A DNA stretch of 6,392 nt from an uncultured Leptolyngbya sp. (lineage in GTDB: Bacteria; Cyanobacteriota; Cyanobacteriia; Phormidesmidales; Phormidesmidaceae), in the NCBI GenBank assembly GCA_937899365.1, contig CALBPH010000421.1, positions 1-6,392 of the forward strand. The letters are read 5' to 3'. Shown in pieces: positions 1 to 6,164 of this stretch. How positions within the stretch are numbered: the first letter of the stretch is position 1; every line of letters begins with the position of its first letter. A program made the position numbers and the translations under genes. The notes under the pieces are model-generated. The model worked only from the letters and a program-made list of their open reading frames with translations. It ran no database searches and had not been told where the DNA came from.

Positions 1-104
1 ATTCTAAGGAAATATTCAGCAAGGTATCGTTCAATGACACTCGTGGAAGTCAAGCTTCCTGGCTGCATACTATAAACCACCCGTTCACCCAGATTATTCA
101 AACT
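1..104. other. Window-edge region upstream of arsS, no assignable gene
   Basis: No gene can be named here. Frame 1 is open from the edge to a TAA at 73-75 and would encode only the last 24 residues of an upstream + strand protein, with no recognisable motif. Frame 3 (the arsS frame) is also open from the edge up to the arsS ATG, without an ATG. On the - strand an ATG at 68 opens 22 codons to the edge. All of these are short enough to be chance. A short inverted repeat, GGAAG (45-49) and CTTCC (55-59), is present. From memory, Synechocystis has arsM just upstream of arsS, so the frame 1 tail might be the end of such a gene, but nothing in the sequence proves it. Confidence 0.3.
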
Positions 105-1106
105 ATGGTCCAGTCAATTCCTGCTCCACAGACATTACCCAGCTTCGAGTCTGCGTTGGGTCAACCATTGACCAAACCGCCCATCAGCGTTTTACAAATC
201 AATTTAGGCCGCAAGTGCAACCTCAGCTGCAGTCATTGCCATGTGGAGGCTGGACCCCAGCGTACTGAGGAGCTATCTCCAGATGTGTGCGATCAGCTAG
301 TGGATATGATTCATCGCTTTCCACAAATTCAAACTGTGGACCTGACCGGTGGCGCACCAGAGATGAACTATGGGTTTCGACCCATTGTTGAAGCCGCCCG
401 TAGCCACGGCAAAGAGGTGATTGTCCGTTCAAATCTGACCATCTTTTTTGAGCCTGGTTACGAAGATCTGCCCGATTATTTTGCCCAGCACCAGCTGCGG
501 GTGGTGGCATCACTGCCCTGCTATTTAGAAGATAACGTGGACAAAATGCGGGGGCAGGGAGTTTATCAAGACTCGATTCATGCACTGCAGCTGTTAAATC
601 AAAGGGGCTATGGCAAAGATCCTAATCTAGTGATTGACCTGGTTTATAACCCCCCAGTGCCAATGTCCGAAGACTTTTCGCTAACGCCGGGACAGGCCGG
701 GTTAGAAAAAGATTACAAGACGTATCTCAGCGAACATTTTGATATTCAGTTCAATAGTCTGTTTACTATCACCAACTTACCCATTGGTCGAACTAAGTTT
801 CATCTGGAACATCGTAAAATCCATGACCCTTATCTGAAATTTTTGGCCGAGCACCACAATGCTGGCACGGTCAAGCATCTAATGTGTCGCAGTGAGCTAT
901 CGGTGGACCATTTGGGCCAGGTGTATGACTGTGACTTTAACCAAATGGAAGGAATTCCAGCGTTAGATGCCCAGGGACAGCCGGTCACACTGACTACGTT
1001 GCTAGAGCGTGGCACGTTGGATGTCATCAACCATGTTCAGACTCGGCCTTACTGCTTTGGCTGTACCGCTGGCAGTGGCTCTAGCTGCGGGGGGTCTCTG
1101 GTTTAG
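105..1106 (+). CDS. arsS: ArsS, arsenosugar biosynthesis radical SAM protein
   Basis: This is a radical SAM enzyme that, in the arsenosugar pathway, is thought to join the 5'-deoxyadenosyl group of SAM to dimethylarsinous acid made by ArsM, giving the precursor of oxo-arsenosugars; it should be cytosolic. The 333-residue length is normal for the family. The cluster motif CX3CX2C lies at C38, C42 and C45 (KCNLSCSHCH), followed by the SAM-binding TGGAPE at 81-86. The C-terminal Cys-rich region (DUF3641 type) supplies C261, C276, C317, C320 and C328, in the pattern CFGCTAGSGSSCGG near the end. Some relatives carry selenocysteine near the C-terminus; here those positions are ordinary Cys codons. 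The ATG at 105 has no clear Shine-Dalgarno sequence and the frame is open upstream to the edge, but the family usually starts near this point. It is the first gene of a same-strand run with two TVP38 proteins and an MscS channel. Confidence 0.95.
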   Translation: MVQSIPAPQTLPSFESALGQPLTKPPISVLQINLGRKCNLSCSHCHVEAGPQRTEELSPDVCDQLVDMIHRFPQIQTVDLTGGAPEMNYGFRPIVEAARSHGKEVIVRSNLTIFFEPGYEDLPDYFAQHQLRVVASLPCYLEDNVDKMRGQGVYQDSIHALQLLNQRGYGKDPNLVIDLVYNPPVPMSEDFSLTPGQAGLEKDYKTYLSEHFDIQFNSLFTITNLPIGRTKFHLEHRKIHDPYLKFLAEHHNAGTVKHLMCRSELSVDHLGQVYDCDFNQMEGIPALDAQGQPVTLTTLLERGTLDVINHVQTRPYCFGCTAGSGSSCGGSLV

Positions 1107-1135
1107 CAGAACATTCGCTTTAGAGACTGTTTTTT
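1093..1135 (+). terminator. Possible intrinsic terminator or attenuator at the arsS 3' end
   Basis: The arm GGTCTCTG (1093-1100) pairs with TAGAGACT (1121-1128): six Watson-Crick pairs flanked by one G-T pair at each end. Inside the loop AGC (1105-1107) can pair with GCT (1117-1119). Six T follow at 1130-1135. The arsS stop codon (1104-1106) lies in the loop, so translating ribosomes would block folding. The large loop makes this a weak terminator. It may lower, rather than stop, read-through into the TVP38 gene. Confidence 0.35.
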
Positions 1136-1151
1136 GTCAAGATAACCTTAC

Positions 1152-1156
1152 AGGAG
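1152..1156 (+). promoter_or_regulatory. Shine-Dalgarno site fixing the first TVP38 start
   Basis: AGGAG lies 8 bases before the ATG at 1165. This decides the start: the frame is open back to an ATG at 1009, but that would overlap arsS by 98 bases and has no comparable site. Confidence 0.75.
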
Positions 1157-1164
1157 TAGTTCTA

Positions 1165-1941
1165 ATGAAACATTCAAACAAGGGACTTGGCCCTTCGCCA
1201 AGCTATCGGTCTAAGCTGGCTAAGTTACTGACTAAACTTATGTCGTTTGCATTTATTGGCATGATCCTGCTAGCAGCAGCTCCGGCAATGGCGCAAGATG
1301 GTGGCGGTGGCGGCATCCAGGGAGCCTTGCAAAATGCTCTTAATTGGATTGACGGGCTGGGACCGATTGCCCCCATTGTTTTTGTGATTATGTACATCAT
1401 TATCACCGTGTCGTTTTTACCGGCATCGGTGGTTACCCTAGGCGCTGGGGCCGTATTTGGCATTGTCAAAGGCACGATTTTTGTCTTTATTGGAGCCATG
1501 TTAGGGGCTACGGTTGCGTTTTTGATTGGCCGCTACCTGGCCCGCGATTGGGTTGCTAATAAAGTATCGGGCAACCGTATCTTTAAGGCTATTTACGATG
1601 CTATCGAGAAGGAAGGCCGCAAGATTATCTTTTTAGTGCGTCTTTCTCCTGCCTTTCCATTTAATTTGTTGAATTATGGTCTGGGGCTAACGAATGTATC
1701 GTTAGTGGACTATGTGTTGGGCACCGTGGGTATTTTGCCAGGAACAATTTTGTACGTTTACCTGGGTGGTGTGGTCGGCAGTGCCGCCGCTGGCCAGGAG
1801 AGAACTCCGGCTGAATGGGCTTTTTTAATTGTGGGACTGGTGGCTACCTTTGCCGTTGTCTTTATTGTTACTAAGGTTGCACGAAAGTCGCTTCAAGAAT
1901 CGCTACCTGAAAATGCTCAACCGGCATCTTCTGAGTCCTAA
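1165..1941 (+). CDS. TVP38/TMEM64 family (VTT domain) membrane protein, first copy
   Basis: This is a 258-residue inner (or thylakoid) membrane protein of the TVP38/TMEM64 family, in the DedA/VTT superfamily. Eukaryotic relatives scramble lipids and bacterial DedA proteins move lipid carriers; the substrate here is unknown. The N-terminus has a basic stretch, a hydrophobic segment (about 26-41) and a signal-peptidase-like APAMAQ (39-44), then a Gly run at 46-50. The core shows FLPASVVTLGAGAVFG (84-99), GRYLARDW (122-129), the family signature RLSPAFPFNLLNYGLGLT (159-176) and ILPGT (190-194). A last membrane helix (about 218-237) precedes a polar tail. The start is set by AGGAG eight bases upstream. 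It lies 58 bases after arsS; Synechocystis slr0305 belongs to this family and, as I recall, also sits beside its arsenosugar genes. Family assignment is firm; a link to arsenic is inference. Confidence 0.93.
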   Translation: MKHSNKGLGPSPSYRSKLAKLLTKLMSFAFIGMILLAAAPAMAQDGGGGGIQGALQNALNWIDGLGPIAPIVFVIMYIIITVSFLPASVVTLGAGAVFGIVKGTIFVFIGAMLGATVAFLIGRYLARDWVANKVSGNRIFKAIYDAIEKEGRKIIFLVRLSPAFPFNLLNYGLGLTNVSLVDYVLGTVGILPGTILYVYLGGVVGSAAAGQERTPAEWAFLIVGLVATFAVVFIVTKVARKSLQESLPENAQPASSES

Positions 1942-1980
1942 GCCGTTTCTCATAAAGCTTCCAAGGGGCCGGTCATATAT

Positions 1981-2005
1981 GGCAATAGTCTGGGGCAATA
2001 GTCTG
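1981..2005 (+). repeat. 12-bp tandem direct repeat between the two TVP38 genes
   Basis: GGCAATAGTCTG occurs at 1981-1992 and again, exactly, at 1994-2005, with one G between (13-bp period). It lies 52 bases before the second TVP38 ATG, in a gap with no coding sequence. It could be a direct-repeat binding site for a regulator or simply replication slippage. It does not match the Pho box or the NtcA palindrome. Confidence 0.85.
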
Positions 2006-2056
2006 ATAGGCCTTTGAGGAACTTTCCGTTACATCTATCGCGTTATTCACATCGCC

Positions 2057-2725
2057 ATGGTTCGAAAAAAACATATCTGGGGTCTGTTGGCAGCGGCCAT
2101 CGCGGCCCCTTTTTGTTGGCGATTGGTCGCTATCTTATTTGATCATCAAGCGCTGAGTGAATTAATCCAGGGCGCTGGTCCTTGGCGAGTGGCGGGCTTT
2201 TTAGGAGCCCATACCTTAGCAGCAGCTGTGGGGGTACCGGGTACTGTGCTCGTTGTCCTGGGGGGAGCCTTGTTTGGGTTAGTTTGGGGCACCCTATGGT
2301 CCATTCTTGGGGCTACGGCGGGGGCTGTGGTTGCGTTTTGGCTCGCTCGCTACTTGCTACACGATTGGTTTGAGCGTCGGTTTAGCCAACAGCCTCGCTT
2401 TCAAGGATTATTCAAACGGCTAGACTGTGCTATGCAAAACCAGGCATTATCTTGTGTGTTGGCCATACGATTTGCTCCGATTTCACCTTTTAATGTGGTG
2501 AATTTTTTATTTGGTCTGACCAATATTTCAGTTACCCCCTATGCCGTTGGCACCCTGATTGGGATTATTCCTGGAACAATGGCCTACACATGGCTGGGGG
2601 TAACGGGGGTAGACGCCATGCGTGGCGGTAACTGGTGGCCCGTGATCCTCTGCCTTAGTCTACTGATGGTGCTGTCGCTAATGCCAATCTTTGCTCAAAA
2701 GTATCGCCAGGGTGAGTTGCGGTAG
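2057..2725 (+). CDS. TVP38/TMEM64 family (VTT domain) membrane protein, second copy
   Basis: This is a 222-residue polytopic membrane protein of the same family as the preceding gene, clearly a paralogue. It has a short basic N-terminus (MVRKKH) and a first hydrophobic segment (about 8-27), with no signal-peptidase site. The core matches the first copy in order: VPGTVLVVLGGALFG (60-74), ARYLLHDW (97-104), signature RFAPISPFNVVNFLFGLT (138-155), IIPGTMAYTWLG (170-181), then a final helix (about 193-212). The GR of the first copy's GRYLARDW is AR here, and the region between the two core motifs is more Cys- and Gln-rich. The ATG at 2057 has no Shine-Dalgarno sequence; a stop codon at 2015-2017 in the same frame limits any upstream extension to 13 codons, none of them ATG, GTG or TTG. 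It lies 115 bases after the first copy. Substrate unknown. Confidence 0.92.
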   Translation: MVRKKHIWGLLAAAIAAPFCWRLVAILFDHQALSELIQGAGPWRVAGFLGAHTLAAAVGVPGTVLVVLGGALFGLVWGTLWSILGATAGAVVAFWLARYLLHDWFERRFSQQPRFQGLFKRLDCAMQNQALSCVLAIRFAPISPFNVVNFLFGLTNISVTPYAVGTLIGIIPGTMAYTWLGVTGVDAMRGGNWWPVILCLSLLMVLSLMPIFAQKYRQGELR

Positions 2726-2786
2726 AGGAAGTGTCAGTCTAGTTAAAACGCTGTAGGATAGGCCCAGACCAACGGGATAGCGGACA

Positions 2787-4511
2787 GTGTTTAGGCGATT
2801 GTTGGATCACACCCAGTGGGTAAAAAAACATCAGTACCGCTGGCGAACTGCGGGTAAATTTTTAACTGGCGTACTCTTAAGTATGCTGCTGTGCCTGGCT
2901 GTGGGCAACCCCTACACTTCTGCCCAGGGGACGAAGGAGCAAGAGAGTACGGTTAAGGGAGAGATAATTTCTACCGCATGGATTGTGATCGATGGTCAAC
3001 GTCTATTCCAGATTGCGGAGACCCCAGATCTGACGGCTAAGCAGCGGGCCCAGGGAATCAATGCAGAGCTGACGGAGCTGATGAAGTCGAGCGATCCGTT
3101 GTCGGTGACGGCGGATGGATCTGGCCATTCCCCCATTATTTATAACGCTTTTGGTCGCTCAGCCAGACGTCAGCTGCTATCGGTTACGGCTAGCGATCTA
3201 CGGGCTGTGCAGCCAGACACCAGTGTTCAAAAGGAAACGCTAGAACAACAGGCTCGGACCTGGGCTGAGACAATTGAGGCGGGGCTAAACCAGGCGCGGT
3301 TAGAACGCAGTGATGATTATTTACTACGGGCGTCGATAGTTTCCCTGATTGTGTTGTTGGGGGCTGTGGCGGCCCATTATTTGCTGGGGTTTCTTTGGCG
3401 ACGCTATGTGCTGCCTTTGTTGCCTCAGACCGTTGCACAGCCGCAGCCTGGGTCTACCGGTCTGAGCCGTCCCCAGTTTTCTTTGGCGCGGTTTAGTGCC
3501 CAATTGCTACTCTTGGGGCTGCGTGTCAGTGTTTGGCTGTCGGCATTACTGTTTGTTGTTAAACGGTTTCGGGTCACGCGGGCATGGGCGAATAGGCTGC
3601 AAGATTTGCTGGTTTCGACATTTGTGGGTCAGGCGTTACCGCTGGGGGAGACGAGTCTGTCGATTGCTGATGTTTTGGCGCTGCTGGGCTGGCTGGGGGG
3701 ACTGGTCCTGGTGGCCAAAATCTCGACCAATGTGTTGCGATCGCGACTGCTTCAAACCTCGGGTCTGAGTCTGGGGATGCAGGCGGCCATCACCATTCTG
3801 GTACGCTATGCCATTTTATTTGTGGGGGTAATTGCTGTCCTACAGCTGTGGGGCATTGACCTTAGCTCCCTGACGCTGCTGGCCAGTGCCCTGGGTGTGG
3901 GACTTGGTTTAGGATTACAAAATATTGCTAAGGATATTAGCAGCGGCCTGGTGCTGGTATTTGAGCGCCCCATTCAGGTGGGGGACTTTATTGAGCTGAG
4001 TGGCAAAATGGGGGTGGTGGATCGTATTGGCCCCCGCAGTACCGACATTCGTACCCTTGATCAGGTGTCGATTATTGTGCCGAATTCTCGGTTTCTAGAG
4101 CACGATGTGATCAACTGGAGCCATCGTAATCCGTTGTCGCGTATTCATATTCCGGTGGGGGTGGCTTACAGCAGTCGGCCAGAAATTGTTAAGGCTGTCT
4201 TGCTTGAGGTGGGGCGAGAGCATCCTGATGTGGTGGCGGCGCCGGCCCCTGAGGTGTTTATGATGGGGTTTGGTGAGAACTCCTTTGATTTTGAATTGCT
4301 GGTGTGGATTCGTAAACCGCAACAGTATCCAAGGATTCGGAGTGATTTGAACTTTGCGATCGCAACCGCCTTTCGTAAAATGGATATTGAAATTCCCTTC
4401 CCCCAACGCGACATTAATTTTCCCGATATGCCGCTGCCCGTTACCCTATCGGACGATAGTTTGCATCAGCTATCAAAACATCAGAACTTGGATAACAAAA
4501 AGCCCTACTAG
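2787..4511 (+). CDS. MscS-family mechanosensitive ion channel with long N-terminal region
   Basis: This is a tension-gated channel subunit, expected to form a heptamer that releases ions and small solutes on osmotic downshock. At 574 residues it is about twice the length of E. coli MscS (286). An N-terminal hydrophobic segment (about 24-40), probably a signal peptide or anchor, is followed by a periplasmic-looking stretch (about 45-178), then membrane segments near 182-204, 238-258, 292-312 and 334-355. The pore helix and beta-domain entry lie at 361-402, with GVGLGLGLQNIAKDISSG (370-387) and FERPIQVGD (392-400). VPNSRF (431-436) and NWSHRNPLSR (443-452) are typical of the cytoplasmic vestibule, which runs to about 546. 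The start is a GTG; an in-frame TAG at 2778-2780 limits it. No clear ribosome site is visible. It lies 61 bases after the second TVP38 gene and may be co-transcribed. Confidence 0.94.
   Translation: MFRRLLDHTQWVKKHQYRWRTAGKFLTGVLLSMLLCLAVGNPYTSAQGTKEQESTVKGEIISTAWIVIDGQRLFQIAETPDLTAKQRAQGINAELTELMKSSDPLSVTADGSGHSPIIYNAFGRSARRQLLSVTASDLRAVQPDTSVQKETLEQQARTWAETIEAGLNQARLERSDDYLLRASIVSLIVLLGAVAAHYLLGFLWRRYVLPLLPQTVAQPQPGSTGLSRPQFSLARFSAQLLLLGLRVSVWLSALLFVVKRFRVTRAWANRLQDLLVSTFVGQALPLGETSLSIADVLALLGWLGGLVLVAKISTNVLRSRLLQTSGLSLGMQAAITILVRYAILFVGVIAVLQLWGIDLSSLTLLASALGVGLGLGLQNIAKDISSGLVLVFERPIQVGDFIELSGKMGVVDRIGPRSTDIRTLDQVSIIVPNSRFLEHDVINWSHRNPLSRIHIPVGVAYSSRPEIVKAVLLEVGREHPDVVAAPAPEVFMMGFGENSFDFELLVWIRKPQQYPRIRSDLNFAIATAFRKMDIEIPFPQRDINFPDMPLPVTLSDDSLHQLSKHQNLDNKKPY
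3737..3744. repeat. HIP1 octamer
   Basis: GCGATCGC, the highly iterated palindrome of cyanobacterial genomes, lies here inside the MscS-type gene. It is the main evidence for the source organism. Confidence 0.95.
4356..4363. repeat. HIP1 octamer
   Basis: Second GCGATCGC, near the 3' end of the MscS-type gene, in codons for the cytoplasmic domain. Confidence 0.95.
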
Positions 4512-4548
4512 AAGAGCATGTACATCATTACCAAAGCATAATATCAAC
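4512..4548. other. Short convergent intergenic gap
   Basis: These 37 bases separate the stop of the MscS-type gene (+) from the stop of the zinc-ribbon membrane protein (-). I see no hairpin followed by a T-run on either strand; only the 8-bp palindrome ATGTACAT (4518-4525). Transcripts from the two sides may overlap at their 3' ends. Confidence 0.6.
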
Positions 4549-5793
4549 TCATTGCACAGTCTCAACTGTTTGAGCTGTTCCACAGTGATTACAGTAGGGC
4601 AAATATTTATACGTCAGCTGATGACAATGCCCACATTCTCGATGCTGGTAATAGCCACAGTGGGGACAATGCTCATCATGGGCCTTTATCTTCTTTGCAC
4701 ACTTAATACAGCGTGACTTCTGCACCCGACCCGCCGCCTGTAGCTTGGGGTTAAAGATAAACCGTTGAGCAAGTTTAATGATCCCAAAGCCCAATAATGG
4801 AATCAACAAGATATAGACATAGCTGACCAAAAACAACAGTCGGCCAAATATGGCACTGACAATATCAAAAATAAAATTAAAGATTATCCCTGCCTGGAAA
4901 ACCTCAAATACCTTGAGAACTAACGGGATAAAAAAGATCACCAACAGGTGCCAGCTAATCAGGGCAATTAGGCCATAGCGCTTACGCTGAGCCACCGTAT
5001 AGATAGCAAAAGCGACTAAAATAAGCGGTACTAAGAAAATCGCTTGAAAAGCTAGCTGAATGGTGGGATACCAGAACTTAGCCTTGTCGTACCCCTGCTC
5101 CACGGTTTGAAACGTAGTGTCCTGCTTGAGCAATGCTAAAAATTCTGCACTCTCTGGCTTCGCTAGTAGCTCATCTTTTAATGTTGAAATTTCCGCATTC
5201 AGTCCGTCAATCTTGGTCTCATTCTCAGCTAAGGTGACCTTTGCCTCAGCAGCACCAACCTGATTAATTGACTGGTCACGGGACTGCCCAGCAATCTTTT
5301 CTAGCAATGTAGAGTCATACTCCCTACGGATAGTGCCATTGGTGTTTCTTAGGGTTGCGATCGCACGTTCTTTTTGCGTCACCCGTTGCAAGATAGCACC
5401 ATAACCAGCCTCTCGAAGCGTGTCTTTTACGTCCCCATATCGCAGGCAAACAGGATTGACCTCCCCTAAATGGTCTAGCTCTCCTTGCTGATATTGTTGC
5501 TGATCGCCAATAACATTCGGTCTATCCAGGCTAACTGTCTGCTGAATAATCTCGAAGTCTTTATTGCTATCTGTTTGACTACGATAGCTACTCCACTCCG
5601 TATAGCAAGGATAGGCAGCCGCAGGGGAAATGTGCCACTGGGCAACATCATCTAAACCAATAAACACATTGGATAAAATAACAATATCGATCACGATAAT
5701 GACAATCAAGCTGACCTTATTTAAAGGTTCGTTATTGACCGTCCGAGTTCGATGTAAAAAACGTCGCAGAAAACGAAACAGCTTGTTAAACAT
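4549..5793 (-). CDS. Membrane protein with coiled coil and C-terminal double zinc ribbon, function unknown
   Basis: The function is not known. The 414-residue protein begins with a basic segment (FRFLRRFLHRTRT), then a hydrophobic helix (about 27-46). A hydrophilic region (about 50-240) follows, with a likely coiled coil at 183-212. Further membrane segments lie near 244-267, 274-297 and 300-342 (probably two). The C-terminal 55 residues carry four CXXC pairs: C362/C365, C376/C379, C387/C390 and C401/C404, forming two zinc ribbons. The family looks familiar to me from other cyanobacteria as a zinc ribbon domain-containing hypothetical protein. The frame is open 53 codons further upstream, but that part is low in complexity and overlaps a hairpin repeat, so I place the start at the ATG at 5793, which begins the typical MFNKLFRFLRRF sequence. 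No Shine-Dalgarno sequence is visible. It is convergent to the arsS cluster and probably transcribed alone. Confidence 0.85.
   Translation of the reverse strand: MFNKLFRFLRRFLHRTRTVNNEPLNKVSLIVIIVIDIVILSNVFIGLDDVAQWHISPAAAYPCYTEWSSYRSQTDSNKDFEIIQQTVSLDRPNVIGDQQQYQQGELDHLGEVNPVCLRYGDVKDTLREAGYGAILQRVTQKERAIATLRNTNGTIRREYDSTLLEKIAGQSRDQSINQVGAAEAKVTLAENETKIDGLNAEISTLKDELLAKPESAEFLALLKQDTTFQTVEQGYDKAKFWYPTIQLAFQAIFLVPLILVAFAIYTVAQRKRYGLIALISWHLLVIFFIPLVLKVFEVFQAGIIFNFIFDIVSAIFGRLLFLVSYVYILLIPLLGFGIIKLAQRFIFNPKLQAAGRVQKSRCIKCAKKIKAHDEHCPHCGYYQHRECGHCHQLTYKYLPYCNHCGTAQTVETVQ
5357..5364. repeat. HIP1 octamer
   Basis: Third GCGATCGC, within the zinc-ribbon membrane protein gene. Confidence 0.95.
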
Positions 5794-5817
5794 AGATTTA
5801 ATACCATATTCGAATTC

Positions 5818-5823
5818 AGTATA
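5818..5823 (-). promoter_or_regulatory. Possible -10 element for the zinc-ribbon membrane protein gene
   Basis: Read on the - strand this is TATACT, 24 bases before the ATG at 5793, predicting a leader of roughly 18 bases. At the -35 distance the sequence is AGGATC, with no match to TTGACA. Cyanobacterial promoters often lack a -35 box, so this is possible but weak. Confidence 0.3.
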
Positions 5824-5836
5824 CCCGACTTTATTT

Positions 5837-5872
5837 GGGCGATCCTGTTGAGACAGTCCCTTGTGGTTGCCC
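5837..5872. repeat. Hairpin resembling a cyanobacterial interspersed palindromic repeat
   Basis: GGGCGATC (5837-5844) pairs with GGTTGCCC (5865-5872) through eight pairs, two of them G-T. Directly inside, CTGT (5845-5848) and ACAG (5853-5856) pair around the four-base loop TGAG. The right part (CCCTTGTGGTTGCCC, 5858-5872) is like the short palindromic elements with GGGCAACCACAAGGG cores that I remember being scattered in many cyanobacterial genomes. It lies just upstream of the proposed -10 of the zinc-ribbon gene. Confidence 0.5.
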
Positions 5873-5909
5873 GGCGATATCCGGGGCTGACTTCCAGGGT
5901 TTCGTGTAA

Positions 5910-5970
5910 GAGGCCATAGGCAACCAAATTGTCTGTCTTCTTCAGTTTGCAATAGCCCCTATGCATCCTC
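5910..5970. repeat. Imperfect inverted repeat
   Basis: GAGG (5910-5913) and CATAGG (5915-5920) pair with CCTATG (5958-5963) and CCTC (5967-5970), giving ten base pairs interrupted by an asymmetric internal loop and closing a 37-base loop. There is no T-run after it. It may be part of the same decayed element as the hairpin at 5837. Confidence 0.4.
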
Positions 5971-5975
5971 AATGA

Positions 5976-6017
5976 GTGTCTTGCAGTCACCAGTAGCAAC
6001 CATCGTGGCTACGACAC
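5976..6017. repeat. Composite hairpin
   Basis: GTGTC (5976-5980) pairs with GACAC (6013-6017), and GTAGC (5993-5997) pairs with GCTAC (6008-6012). On the right side the two arms are contiguous; on the left they are separated by 12 bases. This gives two stacked five-pair stems with a one-sided bulge. Confidence 0.45.
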
Positions 6018-6048
6018 AGAGCGAAGTTCTCCGAAGTAGAGCGAAGTT
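6018..6048 (+). repeat. CGAAGT triple repeat with 10-bp period
   Basis: CGAAGT occurs at 6022-6027, 6032-6037 and 6042-6047, exactly 10 bases apart. The outer two are part of a longer 11-base repeat, AGAGCGAAGTT (6018-6028 and 6038-6048). One helical turn between copies puts all three on the same face of the DNA. The array lies about 212 bases before the adenylate kinase-like ATG. Confidence 0.8.
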
Positions 6049-6139
6049 TAAAGAGCTACACAACTTAAGAATTTGCCAGAGTTTGAAACGAGACTTTACA
6101 CTCCATCGTCGGCATCCGTCCAAATATAAAAGAATCTGC

Positions 6140-6164
6140 AAAAAAATAACGCCATCATAGATGG
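6140..6164 (-). terminator. Possible weak terminator on the - strand
   Basis: CCATC (6152-6156) and GATGG (6160-6164) form a perfect five-pair hairpin with a three-base loop. Read on the - strand, five bases separate it from seven T (6140-6146 on + are A). The stem is short and the T-run is not adjacent, and no - strand gene ends here, so the call is weak. A second inverted repeat, TGGGT (6162-6166) and ACCCA (6177-6181), overlaps it. Confidence 0.2.

Noticed and set aside
223..1030. Open frames on the - strand opposite arsS
   Set aside because: They are shadows of a strongly supported gene in the other strand and resemble no protein family.
1009..1164. 52-codon N-terminal extension of the first TVP38 gene from an ATG at 1009
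   Set aside because: It would overlap the arsS 3' end by 98 bases, and a good AGGAG site sits eight bases before the ATG at 1165. Its hydrophobic look is a by-product of arsS codons read in another frame.
5740..5760. GTTCGA resembling a tRNA T-arm
   Set aside because: It lies inside the coding sequence of the zinc-ribbon protein, and no acceptor or anticodon arms can be formed around it.
5794..5952. 53-codon upstream extension of the zinc-ribbon membrane protein
   Set aside because: The extension has no family resemblance, includes the hairpin repeat and the possible -10 element, and the sequence from the ATG at 5793 looks like a normal start for this family.
5972..6160. 62-codon + strand frame in the intergenic region
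   Set aside because: No ribosome binding site, no recognisable motif, and the repeat structure of the DNA explains its residue pattern better than coding does.
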